Positions 4,902 to 8,296 of a DNA stretch of 8,296 bases are shown here, piece after piece (the stretch's first letter is position 1; every line of letters begins with the position of its first letter). Under the pieces are notes generated by a model. The model was not told the origin of the DNA. It saw nothing but the letters and a program-made list of their open reading frames with translations, and made no database searches. Both the position numbers and the translations under genes were made by a program. Origin of the DNA: Opitutales bacterium (GTDB lineage: Bacteria; Verrucomicrobiota; Verrucomicrobiia; Opitutales; Intestinicryptomonadaceae); the NCBI GenBank assembly GCA_021641325.1, contig JAJXPD010000054.1:3721-12016 (forward strand), read 5' to 3'.

Positions 4902-6053
4902 ATGGCATCTCTAAAAACACTTATCACGCTTACCACTTTGAAGAAAATTCCGCACAACGTGCTGGAAGAAAAGCTTGCGTGCATAAAGTCCGAACTCGAA
5001 ACCCGCAATATATGGACGAACAAGGGCATAAAATACCAGAATCTTACCCGCTATTTGCAGGAAAACTGCCCGAGTGATTTGGAAGACTTTATATGCTCGT
5101 TCTCGCTTATCGCAAAGCCAGAACTATACGAAAGAATTGTCGAAAAACTCAATTCCTTGGGCATTGAAACTTCGCCGAGCGACGATGTAGAAACGATAGC
5201 GGCAAAACTTGCCGACCGCGATATACATTCTTGCAACATTATTGCCGCCCGCAAAATGGCAAGCGAAAGCCATTCATATTCGCACTATATCCCGTCCGTT
5301 CCGCACTCGGCAAGACAGCTTACATATGAGGAAATCGAAAAGCTAAAAACCGACACTCTTTCGCCGTATTTCGAAAAAACGGGCAAGTCGAAATATATCG
5401 ATATATATCCGCACATTACCGACGAATTTGCCTTCTACTGCATATCTCACGGCTCGCCAAAAACGCGCGAACATTCGGTAGGCGAACCTGAGGAAGAAAA
5501 GGTTCACACGTTCCGACCCGAGCTTGTCGATATTGTAAGAATCAATCTGCGCAATGCGGAAATTTCCGTATTCACAAAAAAGATATCTTCCGAGCATTTG
5601 CGCAATTTCTACGTCGGCGCGTTCGGGCGGATTATTCTTCCAGATTCTCATTTCGTCCCCAACAACAAGTTTGACCTCGATAAATTAAAGGACAAAAGAA
5701 CTTTCATTGTCGGCGAATTTCTCGGACAAATTGTGTCGGTTGAGCCTTTTAGTTTTTCGTATCTGACACATTCGGGCTGCAAGCGCGATGTCTCGAAAAG
5801 CATAACGGAGGAGTTTGACGAAGTTATCAAAAACAACTGGAAGATTATCTCTATGAAATTTAATGTGGTATTTTCCGACACGCCGAACAAGAAGTGTAAA
5901 ATTTCGATTCTGTCGCAAAACCGCTCGGAATTTCCCGTTGGAGCAAACGAAAGCATAATAGAGGAGTATTTCACAAGCAGGGGCGTAATAAGGGACATTT
6001 ACCGTGAAGAAACTTTTAAACTGGTATCGGGCACATCGGCACTTTCCGCTTGA
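4902..6053 (+). CDS. Protein of unknown function, first gene of the rightward pair
   Basis: 383 residues, not recognised as a named family. The ATG at 4902 is preceded by AAAGG at 6 bases. No signal peptide or membrane segment is apparent, so it is probably cytoplasmic. The N-terminal 120 residues look helical (repeated L/I/E/K patterns, 18-118). The core, about 140-290, is of mixed strands and holds the most distinctive features: an HGSP tetrapeptide (183-186), FRPELVDIV (204-212), and YVGAFGRIILPD (237-248). I recall hypothetical proteins from mobile elements with a comparable HGEP...FRPEKYD...FG arrangement and no assigned activity, so these may be conserved blocks of an uncharacterised family; this is memory, not a search. 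No nuclease, ATPase, HTH or toxin motif is visible. The end overlaps the next gene by 50 bases, pointing to coupled expression and a joint function. Position between replication operon and integrase suggests an immunity, exclusion, regulatory or defence role. Confidence 0.85.
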   Translation: MASLKTLITLTTLKKIPHNVLEEKLACIKSELETRNIWTNKGIKYQNLTRYLQENCPSDLEDFICSFSLIAKPELYERIVEKLNSLGIETSPSDDVETIAAKLADRDIHSCNIIAARKMASESHSYSHYIPSVPHSARQLTYEEIEKLKTDTLSPYFEKTGKSKYIDIYPHITDEFAFYCISHGSPKTREHSVGEPEEEKVHTFRPELVDIVRINLRNAEISVFTKKISSEHLRNFYVGAFGRIILPDSHFVPNNKFDLDKLKDKRTFIVGEFLGQIVSVEPFSFSYLTHSGCKRDVSKSITEEFDEVIKNNWKIISMKFNVVFSDTPNKKCKISILSQNRSEFPVGANESIIEEYFTSRGVIRDIYREETFKLVSGTSALSA

Positions 6054-7065
6054 TAATCGCACTTGGTCTGAGGTTCTCGGCAAGCCCGCAAAAGACTTTT
6101 TTGAAAGGTCTGGACTGCTTGCATTCAGTAATAATTTCGTCGATTCAATCGAAATTGGCGGCAGGGAATACGCTGTCGAATTTATCGACGGCAAATACAT
6201 AGGCATATGCGAAGATTGCGACGACGTAGAACTTTCGCGAAACGATGCTCTTTCGCTAAGACTCAACACTCGCAATTTTGCCCAAATGCTTGCCTCCTTG
6301 ATGGGGATTTCCGCTCCCGTATCCAAAATTGGCGACGACTTTTGTCTCGGCGATTTGCGGGTTGGAAACGGTTATCGCGTATTCCTGACATTTTCCGCTT
6401 CAAGTATTTTCGCCGAATATGTCCGCGAATATTCCGATGGAAATACTCCTATTATAATTTCCTTTGAAAGGTTTTCAGCCGAGCTTCAACAGGCGGTTTT
6501 TAACTTAAAGGGTAAGTTTTTCGGAATCGAAGAATGCGTATCGCTTTCCAATAAAGCCATTACTCTGAATCCATCTTTTGCGGAAATTCTCGAAACACCG
6601 CGAAAGAAAAAGACTTCGAGCGACTCGTATTGCTGGAAGGCAACGGGTTTTCATCAGCCCGAAATGCCAAGCTTGAAGATGTTGAAAATCAAGATACTTT
6701 CCACTACAAGGCTTTCGATTTATTTTGACGGCGAAGGGCAGGATTTCGACTATCGGGATATAAGTTTTCTCCGTTCGGAAACCACAGGTCAAATGAACAC
6801 CAAGTGGACGCTTCTAAGAAACTTGGCTGTTGGTAATAAAATTGAAAAAAACGAAAAAACCTCAAAGCAGGTATCCAGATTTAATACCGCCTTTCGCGAA
6901 TTTTTCGGATTTCCCAACGGAGTTACCCCGTTTAAGTTTGAAAACAAGTGCTTGAAGTGCAATTTCGAGTTAACCGCCCAAATATATTCCCGCCGCATCA
7001 AAAAGGAAGTTTTCGACGACGACGGGAGCTTTTCGGACGAAACGGATTTCAGGGACAGCCTTTAA
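6004..7065 (+). CDS. Protein of unknown function with a C-terminal winged-helix-like region
   Basis: 353 residues starting at a GTG (6004) inside the previous gene, with AAGGGA about 8 bases upstream. The N-terminus (LLNWYRAHRHFPLDNRTWSE region, 4-23) looks like a small globular domain. A middle part (about 95-195) alternates strands and helices, including YRVFLTFSASSIFAEY and TPIIISFERF. The C-terminal part (about 236-325) starts with a strand (RLSIYF), then FDYRDISFLR, a helix with KWTLLRNLAV (267-276), KQVSRFNTAFREFFGF (288-303) and a final strand pair (FKFENKCLKCNFEL). That order suggests a winged helix-turn-helix and recalls C-terminal domains of hypothetical proteins in mobile elements. 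An acidic tail follows (FDDDGSFSDETDF). DNA binding, and hence regulation of this locus, is plausible but unproven. No enzyme motif is visible. The stop interlocks with that of the integrase gene. Confidence 0.85.
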   Translation: MKKLLNWYRAHRHFPLDNRTWSEVLGKPAKDFFERSGLLAFSNNFVDSIEIGGREYAVEFIDGKYIGICEDCDDVELSRNDALSLRLNTRNFAQMLASLMGISAPVSKIGDDFCLGDLRVGNGYRVFLTFSASSIFAEYVREYSDGNTPIIISFERFSAELQQAVFNLKGKFFGIEECVSLSNKAITLNPSFAEILETPRKKKTSSDSYCWKATGFHQPEMPSLKMLKIKILSTTRLSIYFDGEGQDFDYRDISFLRSETTGQMNTKWTLLRNLAVGNKIEKNEKTSKQVSRFNTAFREFFGFPNGVTPFKFENKCLKCNFELTAQIYSRRIKKEVFDDDGSFSDETDFRDSL

Positions 7066-8213
7066 GCGCGTTGGTTTTGATAGTCCGAGGGGTAGATATT
7101 AAAATACCTCTCGGCGTTTTCCTTTGTGGCAATTCCGCGATAATGCTTGAATAGAATGTCCGTGCCTTGGTGCGACATTATCAACGCCGTATCTTGGAAA
7201 TCGCGCTTCCAAGCGACGTGATAGCTTGCAAAGCTATGTCTAAACGCGTTTTTCGGCGGAATCTTCTTTTTGGGGAATTTGCCGTTTTCGTCGGGAACTT
7301 TAAGTTGTGCGCCGTTAATCAAAAGCCCCGCGCGTCTCAACGCCGTTTCCTTGCGTTTTTTCCATTTGCGTTCGCACCAACCGAAGGCTGTCTTGGGAGT
7401 TCGTTCGAGCCAAGCCCAGAGGTTGTCGGGCAGGTTTTCGATATAGTTACGCCTATTTTTCTTGGTCTTTTCGGCGGGCGTCAAAATGCCTTGGCGCATT
7501 GTGATTTCGTCGTAGGCGACTCTTGCTATTGCCGACGTTCTCATTCCCGCAAAAAGCCCCAACGCCATAAGCCCGCAAACTTCGGGGTCTATCTTTTCGT
7601 TCGCCCGCAAGAGCCTTTCGGTTTCCTCTACCGTAAGAATGCCGATTTCGCCCATTTCGATATTCGGGCAGTCGATGAGTTTTGCAACGTTCTTTGAGAC
7701 AAGCTCGTGCTTTTCAAACCATCTCCAAGTGGCACAAAGGCACGAACGGTAGTTTTTGACGGTAATAGGCGCGTAGGGTAGGTTTTTTAGCCAGCCTTCA
7801 AGTTCGTCGCGCGTTATGTCTTCAACCTGACGTTCTCCGAACGATTCGACAAGCACTTCCAAAATTCGCCTGACGTGAATGAAGTGGGAGCGGATTACCT
7901 TTGCGTTTGCCTGCATATCCCGCAAGTATTCGTCGCAGGCGTCCCACAATTTAAGAACGCGTTTTGCCGTATGGTTTCGTTCCCAAAATTCCCAAATTTC
8001 GCGGAATGTAATTTTGCCACGCATAGATTCGATTCGGGCAATGTCGGAAATCGTGTCCATATCCAATTTCATTAAAGATTGGAAAGACGACTTTTCCAAA
8101 TAGTCGTTCGCCCGAAGGAATTCGTCGCGCTCGCGCTCCGTTTCAAAGAAACGCGAATGACGGCTTCCTTGTTCATACCAAGTAAGTTGATACGGAGATT
8201 GGGTCAACACCAA
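7062..8213 (-). CDS. int: Tyrosine recombinase, phage-type site-specific integrase
   Basis: 383 residues for integration and excision of the element. The N-terminal YQLTWYEQGSRHSRFFET resembles the arm-type DNA-binding domain of phage integrases. A SAM-like core-binding domain spans about 70-175, followed by the catalytic domain. Catalytic residues I can place: Arg R225 in LFAGMRTSAI; a beta-hairpin Lys within AEKTKK (247-252); the HxxR box, here N322-A-F-R325, with Asn in place of His; H348 in IMSHQGTD; and nucleophile Y358 in FKHYRG. The Asn variant occurs, as I recall, in integrases of Verrucomicrobiota-like bacteria and need not mean inactivity. No ATG lies at the front: an in-frame TAA at 8226-8228 limits the start to TTG 8213, GTG 8210 or TTG 8207, none with a clear ribosome site, so the start is approximate. 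It converges on the unknown pair, so the attachment site probably lies beyond its 5' end, to the right. Confidence 0.93.
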   Translation of the reverse strand: MVLTQSPYQLTWYEQGSRHSRFFETERERDEFLRANDYLEKSSFQSLMKLDMDTISDIARIESMRGKITFREIWEFWERNHTAKRVLKLWDACDEYLRDMQANAKVIRSHFIHVRRILEVLVESFGERQVEDITRDELEGWLKNLPYAPITVKNYRSCLCATWRWFEKHELVSKNVAKLIDCPNIEMGEIGILTVEETERLLRANEKIDPEVCGLMALGLFAGMRTSAIARVAYDEITMRQGILTPAEKTKKNRRNYIENLPDNLWAWLERTPKTAFGWCERKWKKRKETALRRAGLLINGAQLKVPDENGKFPKKKIPPKNAFRHSFASYHVAWKRDFQDTALIMSHQGTDILFKHYRGIATKENAERYFNIYPSDYQNQRA

Positions 8214-8296
8214 AGAGAGTGGATTTTAGTGAAAAACGCCGCATAGAACCAAGACCCTCAATCTGTAATTTTCAAAGTTTCGATAACCGTAAGCCA
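8214..8296. other. Non-coding stretch upstream of the integrase, to the window edge
   Basis: 83 bases expected to hold the integrase promoter and perhaps part of the attachment region. I see no tRNA end, no strong inverted repeat and no copy of the operator half-site found at 4457-4489. Confidence 0.4.

Noticed and set aside
5393..5406. 14-base perfect palindrome ATATATCGATATAT
   Set aside because: Lies within the coding sequence of the first unknown gene and is explained by the Tyr-Ile-Asp-Ile-Tyr codons; AT-rich palindromes of this kind arise easily.
5685..6326. Minus-strand frame of 213 codons across the junction of the two rightward genes
   Set aside because: Antisense to two longer frames that have ribosome sites; no recognisable domain, and both plus-strand proteins have better composition.
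8214..8296. Attachment site overlapping a tRNA end
   Set aside because: No T-loop/acceptor pattern is seen and the opposite boundary of the element is outside the window, so no repeat can be compared.

Overview
This window looks like the integrase-proximal end of an integrated phage or phage-like element in a Gram-negative-type bacterium with strong Shine-Dalgarno use (AGGAGG/GGGAGG-type sites ahead of most leftward genes). The integrase C-terminus, with an asparagine in place of the first His of the HxxR box followed by a RHSFASYH-type stretch, reminds me of integrases from Verrucomicrobiota and related phyla. That taxonomic guess rests on memory and is weak.

Layout. (1) Positions 1-4351, minus strand: a tight operon read right to left. 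It encodes an excisionase/MerR-type helix-turn-helix protein, a Sak4/AAA_24-like RecA-fold ATPase, a DUF669-like putative single-strand-binding protein, a DnaQ/PolB-exonuclease-fold protein, a RuvC-like Holliday-junction resolvase and a DEAD/DEAH superfamily 2 helicase cut by the left edge. The genes overlap or sit within 12 bases of each other. Together they form a phage replication/recombination module: ATPase and SSB-like protein on single strands, exonuclease trimming, helicase unwinding, resolvase cutting branched DNA. (2) Positions 4352-4901: a divergent control region with no confident gene, rich in inverted and direct repeats. Its right half could form a structured plus-strand RNA leader. 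(3) Positions 4902-7065, plus strand: two overlapping genes of about 380 and 350 residues that I cannot assign. The second ends in a region that looks like a winged-helix fold. (4) Positions 7062-8213, minus strand: a tyrosine recombinase integrase converging on the unknown pair, with stop codons interlocked in a shared TTAA. (5) Positions 8214-8296: a short non-coding stretch upstream of the integrase.

How they work together. The integrase and the excisionase-like protein would handle integration and excision, and the leftward operon replication and recombination. The unknown pair sits where temperate phages usually carry repressor, immunity, exclusion or defence genes, and no classical CI/Cro-like repressor is visible. 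The pair and its structured leader are the best candidates here for something undescribed. Other oddities are an exonuclease whose first catalytic Asp is Asn, an SSB-like acidic tail on the DUF669-like protein, and a 16S-3'-end-like sequence in the leader.
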